Shown one piece after another: positions 48,022-57,554 of a stretch of 64,000 nt of DNA (positions are counted from its first letter, which is position 1; each line of letters starts with the position of its first letter). This stretch comes from Capsicum annuum (lineage: Eukaryota; Streptophyta; Magnoliopsida; Solanales; Solanaceae). The DNA is taken from positions 152,702,649 to 152,766,648 of the forward strand of contig NC_061115.1 of the NCBI RefSeq assembly GCF_002878395.1, read 5' to 3'. The notes below the pieces were generated by a model, which saw only the letters and a program-made list of their open reading frames with translations, was not told the origin of the DNA and did no database searches. The translations under genes were made by a program, and so were the position numbers.

Positions 48022-48595
48022 TTACTTATAGCAATGGGAAATGACATACCATGTTTCCTTGCAATGATAGCATTGAATTGGTTTGTTAGAGTTGCCCGAG
48101 GAAGAACTTTTATATGTAGCCATGGAAGTGTCCACGAAAAGGGAATTTTCCATAGAGTCTTGAGAACCTAATCGAGTTTCTTCTCGAAGTACTTCATAAA
48201 CCACCATATCTAAAGTTGGTAGTTTTTCCCTGTTGAGAATGCTGACAGGTAAAGACTCGAACTCAGACCTAAGTTTCATAAGGAATTGAACAGTCCTTGT
48301 CCTCTTCGTAGTAGTCATAAAGTCCTTTAGTCTAGCGGCTCTAATTGAGGCAGCAAAAAATTAATCTTGCTCTACCCATAATCTGAGTAATCCAGAATAG
48401 AAGCACCAAATATTTTTCTCACCTTGTGTCGATTTTGCGAGTAGACTTTCTAGTTCAAATTCTCTAGCCAAATTTTGTTGGTTACAGAGGGTATTTAGAT
48501 GACTTCGCTTTTCAGATGCTTTCTCAAAAGATGTCAGTTCCATAGCTATATCAACATAAACGGAATTGATAAGCCATGTTATAATTTTGTCGTTA
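48022..48595 (-). pseudogene. Copia gag, 3' part
   Basis: Minus strand from the insertion junction. WLINSVYVDIAMELTSFEKA and LNREKLPTLDMVVYEVLREE fit plant copia gag. The zinc knuckle reads CYHCKETWYVISHC: the spacing CX2CX4xX4C is kept but the His is Tyr. The first part of this gag lies beyond the inserted LTR element, at 53000-53168. Confidence 0.8.
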
Positions 48596-49351
48596 TGATA
48601 CGGGCACGACCACGAAGATGGATGAGTGCGAGAGTGAATTGACCTAAGACTTGAAATGTATAAGTGAAGTGTAAAGGAGGGCCCAAATATTCCCAAAATC
48701 CATCCATACATACTCAAAGGGCACTTTTGTTATTCACTCTTTATTAAGGGGTCCTTTAGGTCATTTTACATTTTATTTGTAACCTACTATATATAGAATA
48801 TTTTAAGTCATTTAGTAGTTAGTTGTTCAATGATATTGTGAGTGAAAAACACTTTTGAAACATTTTCTCTCTTGTGAGAAGGGCCTTTGGTCAAAACTAT
48901 GCAACATTGAGAGTGTATTCACTCTTGTTGGATTCATGGCTTGGAATGTTAGGTGCTTAAGAGATTGAGGTCCCTCTTGTGTCCACTGAAGAGTGTAGGT
49001 GTTCATATTACATATTTTAAGGTTCTTGGTATTTGATACATACCTTGGTTCTTAGTGTATGTAATATTATATGCCACACTATCTATCCCTTGTATTTGTT
49101 GTAATTGTGTAGTTTGTTTTTCTTGTTATTCAAAATCGTGACTTCTTGTTATTGCTATCTTGTTCATTCTTTTGTGCTGTTAATATAATTTGGGTTTTTG
49201 TATACAAATAAGTGCTAAAACACCTTGATATCTTGATGTTCTCTTGTTGTTGTTAAAGCTAAGAGTAGGTCTTTTTGTGCTCTTAGGTTCCATCTTGTGT
49301 GTGGATTATTTTAGAGTCATTTTTGGTACGTACCAAGTTTGTATTATATTA
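48596..49351 (+). repeat. Left (5') LTR of the non-autonomous element
   Basis: Starts TGATACGGGCACGACC and aligns throughout with 52245-52999, for instance GGGCCTTTGG, CTTGGAATGTTAGGTGCTT and CACCTTGATATCTTGAT. Its end reads TATTATATTA where the right copy has the intact CGTATCA. Confidence 0.9.
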
Positions 49352-49353
49352 TT

Positions 49354-49365
49354 TAGTATCAGAGC
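49354..49365 (+). other. Primer-binding site of the non-autonomous element
   Basis: TAGTATCAGAGC two bases after the LTR: the initiator tRNA-Met site TGGTATCAGAGC with one change. Confidence 0.7.
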
Positions 49366-50623
49366 ATGGCTGATTTTGTTCTCACAAGATCAATCTTGGG
49401 CTTGCTTGCTTGAAAAAAAAAATATTTGAAAACTGAAAATTCCAAAAAGAAGCAAATTTGTCCATTTTTGTATCTTGGTCGAAATTGTGTTCTTTTTGTG
49501 TTTTGGCTGAGATTTTTGTTTGTTTTGTTGTTTCTAGTGTTAGTTTTCTTCATCCCTAACACTCTTGAGTCTAGATCTAAGTTTGAGCTTGAAATATTGA
49601 TGTTGCTGTTGTGAACTTGAAAACTTGGTTATATGGTGACATTGTTGTTGTAGAATTTCCTTTTGGCCATGTGGTGTTGTTAATTTTCTAACTTGGTCAT
49701 GTGATGTTTTTTATTGGTTGCCTAAGGATAATTTTTTGAAGTTGTTAAAGTCTTGGTCGTGTATTAGTGGCTTTGTTATTATGGGATTAGAGTTGGTCGT
49801 GTGAAATTGTTGTTGTTCTTGTAGATTGTTGTTATTGTTCTTGGTGAATGTTGTTGTAGTTCTTGATGTTGTTCACCACCTTCAAACCTTGTTAAAGATA
49901 AAGTGAACTTTAAATCCAAAAGTTGAAGGAGAAAAGGTGTAAGACTTGTTAGTCTTGAAAGACTTCACAACCACCAAAGACCTTTCAATCACTTCTCAAT
50001 CACTTTTCTATGATTTAAGAACCCATATTTTGAGGAAAAGTACAAGTCAAGTCAAGAATTTTTGTGTTTTTTCAAGAGGTCTCCAAGACTTGTATTTCCC
50101 TCCATTAACCAAATTCCACAATTCCAAAGTTGTAAATTGATCAAGACTTTGATATTGGAAAATTAAAATTTGATAAAAACCACAAGCAATAGTGGACCTC
50201 CACGTTATCAAGTTACTGTTCACACATCAATTTTGGCTCAAATTTTGATTGTTAGTTTCTAATTATTGATTCTTGGTTACATTAATTTATCCTAGAACTA
50301 ATTAACAAACTAGTAAACTCCTACTAGATTGTCAATTAGTCCTTGAATCTGTTGTTCATGTCTATATTTTCTTGAGTGCTTTTGTCGTTTTGAATCATTG
50401 TTAGTTTTTTTGGCTCATGTCCTACGAGATTTGTTTGAGTTTCAACCCAAAATCTATTACAGACAAATGTAGACTCGATCCTCAACTCGTCACGATTCCT
50501 TAACCGGCTTACAACACTTGTGAAGTTACGTGTGAGGTAATCAAAGAGTGAGAGTATGGTGAGGCTATTTTGAGCTAACTAGTTTGTTGTTTTTGTTTGT
50601 TGTTGTCTTTTATTTTATTTACC
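49366..50623. other. Leader of the non-autonomous LTR element
   Basis: T/G-rich with GTTGTTGTT-type runs. No frame of note. It matches the long untranslated leader expected between the primer-binding site and gag. Confidence 0.5.
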
Positions 50624-51186
50624 ATGGCTTCCACTAATTTCAAAGCCATATTTGATAGCTTCAATGACAATTGTGAAGAATTCAAACGGCACCTTGAAAA
50701 GATACGTCAATTGGTATCCACATTTATTCCACCAAATCAAAACCTATTGTCCAAACACCTTGTGATGAGAGCTTCCCGAAGGAATAAGTGGGATGCCATG
50801 ACCCTCACCAAGGTAAATTTCGTAGCTCATGTGAGCTATAAGGTAAAAATACTACTTCCTATACCCCTATAAACGCAGAATATTGCGATGTGGCTAGTAG
50901 TAGCCAAATGGATGTAGTTGTGGATTTGCCTAATGTAGAATTGCATAAGTCTTCCCTTTGTGATACTCTTGGTAATGCTAAGTTGCATGAAGACCAAATT
51001 TTTGTTGAAAGTGTGCAAGCACTAGTTGATCCTATAGATGACAAAATTGATTATTCTTGTAAGAATGAATTGAGTCCACCTAGTGCTAGCACTTGTAACT
51101 TGAATAAGGTCCCAATGCCAAGTAATGAGAGTAATCACACACTAGTTGACCCTTGTACAAAACAAGGTGAGTCTATATCGGCATAA
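50624..51186 (+). pseudogene. Unrecognised gag-position ORF, N-terminal part
   Basis: The first ATG after the leader (50624) opens MASTNFKAIFDSFNDNCEEF, and the frame closes at 50872. A second frame continues from about 50880 to 51186 (MDVVVDLPNVELHKSSLCDT). The start and position resemble gag, but I see no zinc knuckle. A frameshift and stops separate it from the longer frame at 51367-52167. No family recognised. Confidence 0.4.
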
Positions 51187-51366
51187 GAGTTGTCCACAAC
51201 TAGTGGAGGTGTGAATGATGATCAACTTACCCCTAAATATAGTCCACTACTTAAGCATAAGTGATGATGTTGATAGGATTGATCATGAGAGTGTAAATGA
51301 TTATTTGAGAATATTGTGTGATGAAAGCCTTATTAATTGTTGTGCTCATAGAACCCATGAAAATAA

Positions 51367-52167
51367 AAATATGGGTCAAGAGAAGGGAGTGAAACCGTGA
51401 GCCTATTTTTTAGTAAGGATTATAATGTTTTCTTGGCTCGTGGGGATAACCATCCATTTGAAACATCTTTGAAACTTGATAATGATCCTATAGAGAGTGA
51501 GGGTTCCAAATTTACCTGTGGGATAGAACACTCTCTCTCGAGGTATAACATTTCATTTAAAGATGGTCTAATCACTCCTAATGAACCTAGTGGTGATAAT
51601 GATATTGAAAGTATAGCTTTTCTTGAAGGCTATATCCTATATACTAACCCACTATGGTCTGACAACATTCCTCCTAAAGATGAAAATCTCCTTTTGAAAG
51701 AAGAGAGTATTCTTAAGGGTAAGGAATGTATAGTCATTCTTGAAAACCCAAGGGCAAATGTGTCATTGACTCCTTGGGGTAATGTTTCTGAATATGCATC
51801 CTTTTTTGACACACTTATTCTTAAATTGCATGAATCCCAACTTGTGGATGCCAAGTTGTTTATTTTTTTGAAAGGAAGAATGTGTGTGTGCTTAAATGCT
51901 TTGCCTTCGATCGTGCATGCCTTTACACTTGATTCCTTTCTATACTACCTCTTTGCTTATGATAATGTCCATGCTAGTCTTGGAATTACGTTATTAGGAG
52001 GTAGAAAGTCCCTTGCATATTCCACTTGGTTGAGTAACCATTTTCTTTGTGAAATTTTTACTAAGCTTCTTATGATTAAAATAAAGGATTTATGGTTGTA
52101 TTTCAAGTGTGTGCCACCTTGGCATGATGATGTTGTTTGTTTTACTAACCTAACCCTCGTGCCATAA
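51367..52167 (+). pseudogene. Unrecognised 3' ORF of the non-autonomous element
   Basis: An open stretch of about 266 codons between a TAA and TAA, without an early ATG. It is in the same frame as the second part of the upstream ORF, so both may once have been one protein. It contains LLKEESILKGKECIVILENP, FIFLKGRMCVCLNALPSIVH and LYFKCVPPWHDDVVCF. There is no polymerase, protease or integrase motif. It is not membrane-like overall. It keeps normal codon-like structure for longer than any other frame in the nest, which hints that it was under selection. Function unknown. Confidence 0.45.
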
Positions 52168-52228
52168 GGATTTTGTGCTTGTTGCCCTTTTTTGATCTTG
52201 TAAGGTGTAGATTAGAGGTCGAATCCTT

Positions 52229-52244
52229 TTCAAGAAGGAGAGGA
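52229..52244 (+). other. Polypurine tract of the non-autonomous element
   Basis: CAAGAAGGAGAGGA directly before the right LTR start TGATACG. Together with the primer-binding site it fixes the element on the plus strand. Confidence 0.8.
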
Positions 52245-52999
52245 TGATACGGGCATGACCATGAAGATGGATGAGTGCGAGGGTGAATTAACCCAAGACT
52301 TGGAATGTGCAAATGAAGTGCAAAGTTGGGCCCAAATATGCCCAAAAAGCGTCCATACATACTCCAAGGGCACCTTTGTTATTCACTTTTTATTAAGGGG
52401 CCCTTTTGGTCATTTTACATTTTATTTGTAACCTACTATACATAGAAAATTTTAGGTCATTTACTAGTTAGTTGTTCAATGATATTGTAAGTGAGAAACA
52501 CTCTTGAAATATTTCCTCTCTTGTGAGAAGGGCCTTTGGCCGAAACTAGGCAATATAGAGTATGGATTCACTCGTGTTGGATTCATCCTTGGAATGTTAG
52601 GTGCTTGAGAGATTGAGGTCCCTCTTGTGTCCACCAAAGAGTGTAGATGATCATATTACATATTTTAAGGGTCTTGGTATTTGATGCATACCTTGGTTCT
52701 TAGTGTATGTAATATTGCATGTCACACTATCTATCCATTGTATTTGTTGTAATCGTATAGTTTGTTGTTCTTGTTATTCAAAACCGTGACTTCTTGTTAT
52801 TGTTATCTTGTTCATCTTTTTGTGTTGTTAATCTAGTTTGGGTTGTTGGCTGCAAATAGGTGTTAAAACACCTTGATATCTTGATATTCTCTTGTTGTTA
52901 TTGAAGCTGAGACTAGGACTTTTTGTGCTCTCAGGTTCCATCTTATGTGTGGACTGTTTTGGAGTCATTTTTGGTACGTAGTAATTTTGTATCGTATCA
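52245..52999 (+). repeat. Right (3') LTR of the non-autonomous element
   Basis: 755 bp from TGATACGGGCATGACC to TCGTATCA, one base shorter than the left LTR and diverged from it at scattered sites, so the insertion is not recent. Confidence 0.9.
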
Positions 53000-53168
53000 C
53001 ATTGTTAGCTTCCCAGATTTCTTTTTCTTTGTCTTTTGTAGGTATAGCCTTTGAGCCATCTAGAATACCAAGGAGGTCTTTGCCTCTAATGAAAGCCCTG
53101 AAATGGAACTTCCAGATCAAAAAGTTATGTCCGACGAATTTAGTTGACAAGATATATCATGAATCCAT
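53000..53168 (-). pseudogene. Copia gag, 5' part
   Basis: ATG at 53168, a stop three codons later, then a frame with FVGHNFLIWKFHFRAFIRGK, typical of copia gag start regions, running into the edge of the inserted element at 53000. The frame at this edge is in phase with the gag remainder that begins at 48595. Confidence 0.75.
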
Positions 53169-53333
53169 TCTAATGGAAGAAAAAAATTGAAGTTGGAGGT
53201 AATCAACAAAAAAATCCAAAGATTACAAGAAGAGTAACAGATATGGATAAGGAATCCGAGTCCAAGATGAATCAAACGGATTTTCTGTGAAAAAAACTGA
53301 ATATTCAAGTCTCGAAGAAAGGGAAAGAAACGA

Positions 53334-53347
53334 GGCTCTTCATACCA
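53334..53347 (-). other. Copia primer-binding site
   Basis: The minus strand reads TGGTATGAAGAGCC directly after the 5' LTR, a mutated form of the tRNA-Met site TGGTATCAGAGCC. Confidence 0.7.
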
Positions 53348-53569
53348 AGTTAAATAAATGAAGAAAAAAATGGAACAATACAGATGAAAGAATTATTCAA
53401 TATTCAGTAAACATAACAATGAACCTATACTGTATTTATATAGAGAAAAGAGTCCTAATTGTCTCCTAATTACTATCCTAATGACAGGGGAGATCCCTAA
53501 TTGAAGGGTTCCGAATTTAAGAAAATCAGATCCATGATTTTGTGATAATTAGTATCTGAGTTTGTGACA
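53348..53569 (-). repeat. Copia 5' LTR
   Basis: 222 bp aligned with 44344-44564. The primer-binding site adjoins it, which marks it as the 5' copy on the minus strand. Confidence 0.85.
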
Positions 53570-53573
53570 CTTA

Positions 53574-54660
53574 TATTGAGCAAGAGGCAACACTACCTCA
53601 TTGTGTATTTTACTTATGAAATGCTCTATAACTCCTCCCTTAGAGACAAGATTTAGACCAAGGGGATTCAAGCAATAAGTTACACCCCATAGGCAAGATC
53701 TAAAACTACCACATTGTATTTTAATTTATGAGATGTTCTATAACTCTTGCCTTAGAGACAAGACTTGATCCAAGGACTTTCAAACAATAAGTTATGCCCC
53801 ATAGGTAAGAGTTGACACTATCACATTATATTTTTATTTATGAGATATTCTATAACTCTTGTCATAGAGGCAAGACTTAATCCAAAGAATTTCAAATAAC
53901 AAGTTACGCACCATGGGTAAGAGTTGGCAATACCACATTATGTTTTGATTTATGAGATGTTTTATAACTCTTTTCTTATAGGCAAGACTTAGCCCAATGA
54001 CTTTTAAACAACAAGTTATGTCCCGTAGGCAAAAGTTGACACTACCACATTGTATATTGAATTATGAGATGTTTTATAAATCAAGGACATTCAAACAATA
54101 AGTTATGTCTCACAGGTTAGTGTTGCCACTACCATATTATGTCTTAATTTATGAGATGTTCTATAACTCTTTCCTTGGAGGCACGAGATAGTCCAAGGGC
54201 TTTCAAACAACAAGTTACACCCCATGAGCAAGAGTTGACACTACTACATCGGGTTTTAATTTATGAAATATTCTATAACTTTTGCCTTGAAGGCAAGACT
54301 TAGCCACAAGTTACGCCTCATAGACAAGAGTTGGCACTATCATACTGTATCTTGATTTATGTGATGCTCTATTAGTTTTGCCTCTAAGACAAGACTTAGC
54401 CCAAGAACCTCCCAAAAAAAAAGTTATGCCCAATGGGCAAGTGTTGGCACTGCCATATTGTGTCTTGATTTATAAGATGTTTATAACTCTTACCTTAGAG
54501 GTAGGACTTAACTCAAGGATTGTCAAACAACAAGTTATGTCCCACGAGTAAGACTTGAAACTACCAGATTGTGTCTAATTTATGTGTCTATAACTTTTGT
54601 ATTAGAGACAACACTTATTTCAAAGACTTTCAAATAACAAGTCATGCCCTTAAATTTACT
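53574..54660. repeat. About 110-bp tandem repeat array, right part
   Basis: About ten diverged units of the same repeat as 44022-44343. AAGTTA(T/C)G-type anchors lie near 53682, 53788, 53901, 54013, 54089, 54208, 54307, 54421, 54530 and 54636, mostly 99-119 bp apart with one short unit of 76 bp. No open frame persists. Confidence 0.85.
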
Positions 54661-55270
54661 TTGATGTTAAAAAAAGAAGATTTCTTTACGGATCATCCAA
54701 CTTTCTATTTATTAACAAAATATAATAGAAGTTGAGAAAAAAAAAAAGAAGAAAAAAAAAAAAAGGTAAAAAAAAAAATAAGAATAAAAAAAAACAAAGA
54801 TTGAGAAAAAAATAAGAAGGAAAATTTAAAAATAAATTTTGAGAAAGATTAAAAAAGAAAAAATGAGAAATGATTAAAAAAAAGAAAAGAAAAATAAAGG
54901 TTGTGACAAATAGACAAATAAACAAAAAAAGAATAAAAAAGAGAAAGCAATAGATAATGTTTGAGGAACAAAAATGAAAGAGAAAAAATGTAAAAGAAAA
55001 TAAAGATTGAGACAAATAAATTAAAATAAGAAAAAAAAGTAAAAACTATAAAAATTAAGAAAAAAAAAGTAAAAAGAAAAGTAGAAGTTGAGAGACAATA
55101 AGCATGAAAAATTTAAAAACATTTGAGGAGTAGAGGGGGCAAAAATGTCATGTTCTATACATAAAAAGAAAAGAAGATTGTCTTTAAAAACTTTTCTTAT
55201 GGGGGACAAAAATCAAAAGTCGCTCTTTATAAAGGTCATCCTATGAAATATTTTCAGAAAAAAACATTTA

Positions 55271-55893
55271 ACCTGGAATTACAAGGCCCAAGAGAAGCTA
55301 GTTTTGGCAGTTGATCTACTGGAATCTGAGAAATTCTTTTTTTTTTTTAAGGTTATTTATCAAGTTTCTTATATCCACATTAAAGTCGACTAGTTTAGAT
55401 TCGCAATAGGACTCATTCGAAGAGAAGCCTAGGAGTAACTCGTAAAGTTAATGTCATATCATCAGAGGAAGTCATTGTTCAAGCTATAGAAACAATCCCT
55501 TACAGAAATGTACCCTCCCACGGATCTCATGCATAATCCAAAGCCACCAACTGGGGTTCATCCTGTGTAATTTTCTAACAAATAATCACTTAAGATAATT
55601 ATTTTAACTTTAATCATATCAGGTAATTAATTAAGGACTTATGCAATTTTTCCAAATAATATTCTCCGACCTAAAATTACAAGGCCCAAGAGAAGCTAGT
55701 TTGGGCAGTTGGTCAACTAGTAGCTGAGAATTTATTTTTAAAGTTATTTATCAAGTTTCTTGTATCTACATTAAAGTCGATTAATTTAGATTTACAGTAG
55801 GGCTCATTCGAAGCGAAGCGTAGGAGTAACTCATAAAGTTATTATCATATTATGAGAGAAGGGTGATTGTTCAAGTTATAAAAACAATTGCAA
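55271..55893. repeat. Two-copy direct repeat upstream of the delta-like gene
   Basis: About 225 bp starting ACCTGGAATTACAAGGCCCA (55271) recur as ACCTAAAATTACAAGGCCCA (55669), an offset of 398 bp. Shared blocks include AGAGAAGCTAGTTT, TTATTTATCAAGTTTCTT, CTCATTCGAAG and AGGAGTAACTC. The second copy ends about 220 bp before the coding start, so the gene's promoter region was duplicated. The transposon with T/A-rich flanks ends right at the first copy. Confidence 0.85.
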
Positions 55894-56116
55894 AAATATA
55901 TCCTTTTCAATTTTCATGCCTAACGAAAGTTTTAGTCGGGGCCCTTTTACAAAATAGAGCCACTCGGGGAATCACTCCCTGCCAAGACCCAAAAATAATC
56001 CTGTTTTGCCTGTCAACAATTTCCCACCACAATTTTTCATACACTCTCCTCGACTTGTTCACCTTCCTTCATTCCCTCTTGTCAAAGGACAATTCCTCAC
56101 CAAATTAGTAATTCTC

Positions 56117-56842
56117 ATGGACACTCTTCCTACATCAGTTTCTTCACTCACAGTTCCAAAGGCAAATTCCTCACCAAATCTCCGTAGATACTCTGCTGAT
56201 TTCCACCATTTCAAGAATCCTTTTACTACATCATACCACTTCACTTTCCCAAAGCCAACCTCAATCTCAAACAAAACCAACTCTTTTACACACAGAAAAA
56301 CTCCCAACCTCCCATTTTTAATCAAACAAACCTCCACCAAGCAACAACAAACACCTCATACAGTTCATACAAGAGCTTCAAGTGGCTATGCAGCAGCACT
56401 TGTAGACATAGCTAACACACACAACTCACTCGAAAAACTCGATAAAGACATGCGAAAGTTATCAAGAATGTTAAGAAATGATGCCATAAGTACTCTTATG
56501 AAAGACCCTTTTGTTGGAAATCAAGAAAAAGGGTATGTTGTTAAGGAGATATTGTCTAAGGGGAATTTCAACAAACATTTGGCGGGCGTAATGAAGATTT
56601 TGGTTGATAAGGGTAAAATGGGAATTTTGAATGAAGTGTTGATGGAATTTGAGAGGATTTATGATAAGCTTTGTGGGACACAAGTTGTTTTGGTTTCATC
56701 AGAGATGAAATTGGAGAAAGATAAAGTGTTGGGAATTGCTAAGAAGGTACATGAGCTTAGTGGGGCTGAAAGAGTGAAGGTTAAGGTGAGAAATTTGGTT
56801 GATGATGATAAGAAAAGGTCAAGATCCTTTGCTCTGCAATGA
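56117..56842 (+). CDS. Chloroplast ATP synthase delta chain-like protein (OSCP family)
   Basis: One exon, 241 codons from ATG 56117 to TGA 56842. The first 85 or so residues are rich in Ser, Thr, Pro and Lys with almost no acid, like a chloroplast transit peptide. From about residue 88 the sequence follows the delta/OSCP family: SSGYAAALVDIANTHNSLEK (N-terminal helical domain), then VLMEFERIYDKLCGTQVVLV near the middle, and VKVRNLVDD near the end. The subunit links the F1 head to the stator of the thylakoid ATP synthase. The protein stops at SFALQ, roughly 40-50 residues before the usual end of delta chains, so it lacks the last strands of the C-terminal domain. It may be a short-tailed paralogue (my preference, since the frame is clean) or a truncated copy. 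Open sequence upstream to 56006 has no ATG. Confidence 0.82.
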   Translation: MDTLPTSVSSLTVPKANSSPNLRRYSADFHHFKNPFTTSYHFTFPKPTSISNKTNSFTHRKTPNLPFLIKQTSTKQQQTPHTVHTRASSGYAAALVDIANTHNSLEKLDKDMRKLSRMLRNDAISTLMKDPFVGNQEKGYVVKEILSKGNFNKHLAGVMKILVDKGKMGILNEVLMEFERIYDKLCGTQVVLVSSEMKLEKDKVLGIAKKVHELSGAERVKVKVRNLVDDDKKRSRSFALQ

Positions 56843-57543
56843 CATAACTTTTGAACATACACCAGAAACGCTGGTTCAACATTTAGAGTTAGTGAATTCT
56901 GCTCTTTATGTACGTGTTGAGTTTAATGATTTTTATATGTATGTACGAAGATTATGTTTGTGTCTACATAATCAGAAACCTTTCTGGGTATTAGGTACAT
57001 ATATGTGATTGAAGTTATGAATGATGAAGAGCCAAAAACTGATACTTGAAAAAAAAAACAGCCTGGTGTATGAAGTATATATATCTTGCATTCACACAAC
57101 ATTAGGGGAAAGGGTTGTGTGCAAATAAGATGTAACCTAGGTAATCTACCTTGACACAAGCATTATTGCCCGATTCAATCCATGACAAACATAATTATAT
57201 GAAGTGTTATCTCCATGCTAAGTCAATCTGGGGTTTGATTCCTTTTTTTTTACCTCTCCCCTTCCTCGAAGCTTTCACCCTTCTTTTTTTTGTTCCTTTG
57301 GCGACTTGAAGCCATAATTTTAGCATTGGAGTTGGAGGGCTTCTTAAAGCAATCCCCTCTTGTCAGTTTTGGTGTCCTTTCTTCATCCAATGCTATAGTT
57401 AACTTGCGAAGTTAGATAGCAAACAGGAGATGGGACAATTGCCCCCTCCTTATCGGTGTCGGATCTAGCATATACAGGTTCATCTGAATGAACTTCCTTC
57501 GTTGAAATATTACACAATATTATATTATTTATATATAATTAAA
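56843..57543. other. Downstream of the delta-like gene, no gene
   Basis: Likely includes its 3' UTR. 57460-57543 (GTCGGATCTAGCATATACAG onward) looks like the start of an older repeat that resumes after the Mutator-like element (58962-59060, ending CTTCCTGGCTCCGTCATTG). Confidence 0.45.
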
Positions 57544-57554
57544 ATTATTTTTTA

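Larger units (their letters stand above)
48596..52999 (+). mobile_element. Non-autonomous LTR retrotransposon inside copia gag
   Basis: 4.4 kb with 756-bp and 755-bp LTRs (48596-49351 and 52245-52999). LTR ends TGATACG and CGTATCA form a 7-bp inverted repeat (decayed in the left copy). A primer-binding site follows the left LTR and a polypurine tract precedes the right one. Flanking 5-mers CGTTA and CATTG differ by two transitions but sit at the equivalent position in the broken gag, so they are an aged target duplication. The interior encodes no protease, integrase or reverse transcriptase that I can find, only gag-like or unknown frames. It must have been moved by enzymes of another element. 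Confidence 0.85.
44344..53569 (-). mobile_element. Ty1/copia LTR retrotransposon, interrupted
   Basis: Read on the minus strand, with short LTRs at 53348-53569 (5') and 44344-44564 (3') that align by eye (222 and 221 bp). The order gag, integrase, reverse transcriptase, RNase H is diagnostic of Ty1/copia. Its gag is split by the LTR element at 48596-52999. The element itself sits inside the tandem-repeat array. I see no matching target duplication at its ends, and about 10 bp of the array unit seem to be missing at the junction. The polypurine-like GAGAGAGGG (near 44605) lies about 45 bp from the LTR edge I can align, so the true 3' LTR may start further in and the 5' LTR may be trimmed. Confidence 0.88.
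43500..55260. mobile_element. Element with long T-rich/A-rich inverted flanks and internal array
   Basis: The left flank (about 43500-44020) is T-rich; the right flank (about 54670-55260) is A-rich. Reverse complementing the right flank gives a sequence like the left: an ATGACC block, then a TTTTTGT(C/T)CC...AAGAAAAGT block, then long TTTTTCTCAAC-type runs. Between the flanks is an array of about 110-bp direct repeats, now split by a copia element. Removing the 9.2-kb insertion leaves about 2.5 kb. Long inverted ends plus internal repeats suggest a foldback-like or Mutator-like non-autonomous transposon. The exact ends and target duplication are not resolved. Confidence 0.5.

Noticed and set aside
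56006..56116. Upstream extension of the delta-like protein
   Set aside because: The first codon there is TTG and no ATG lies in this stretch. The ATG at 56117 directly precedes a normal transit peptide.
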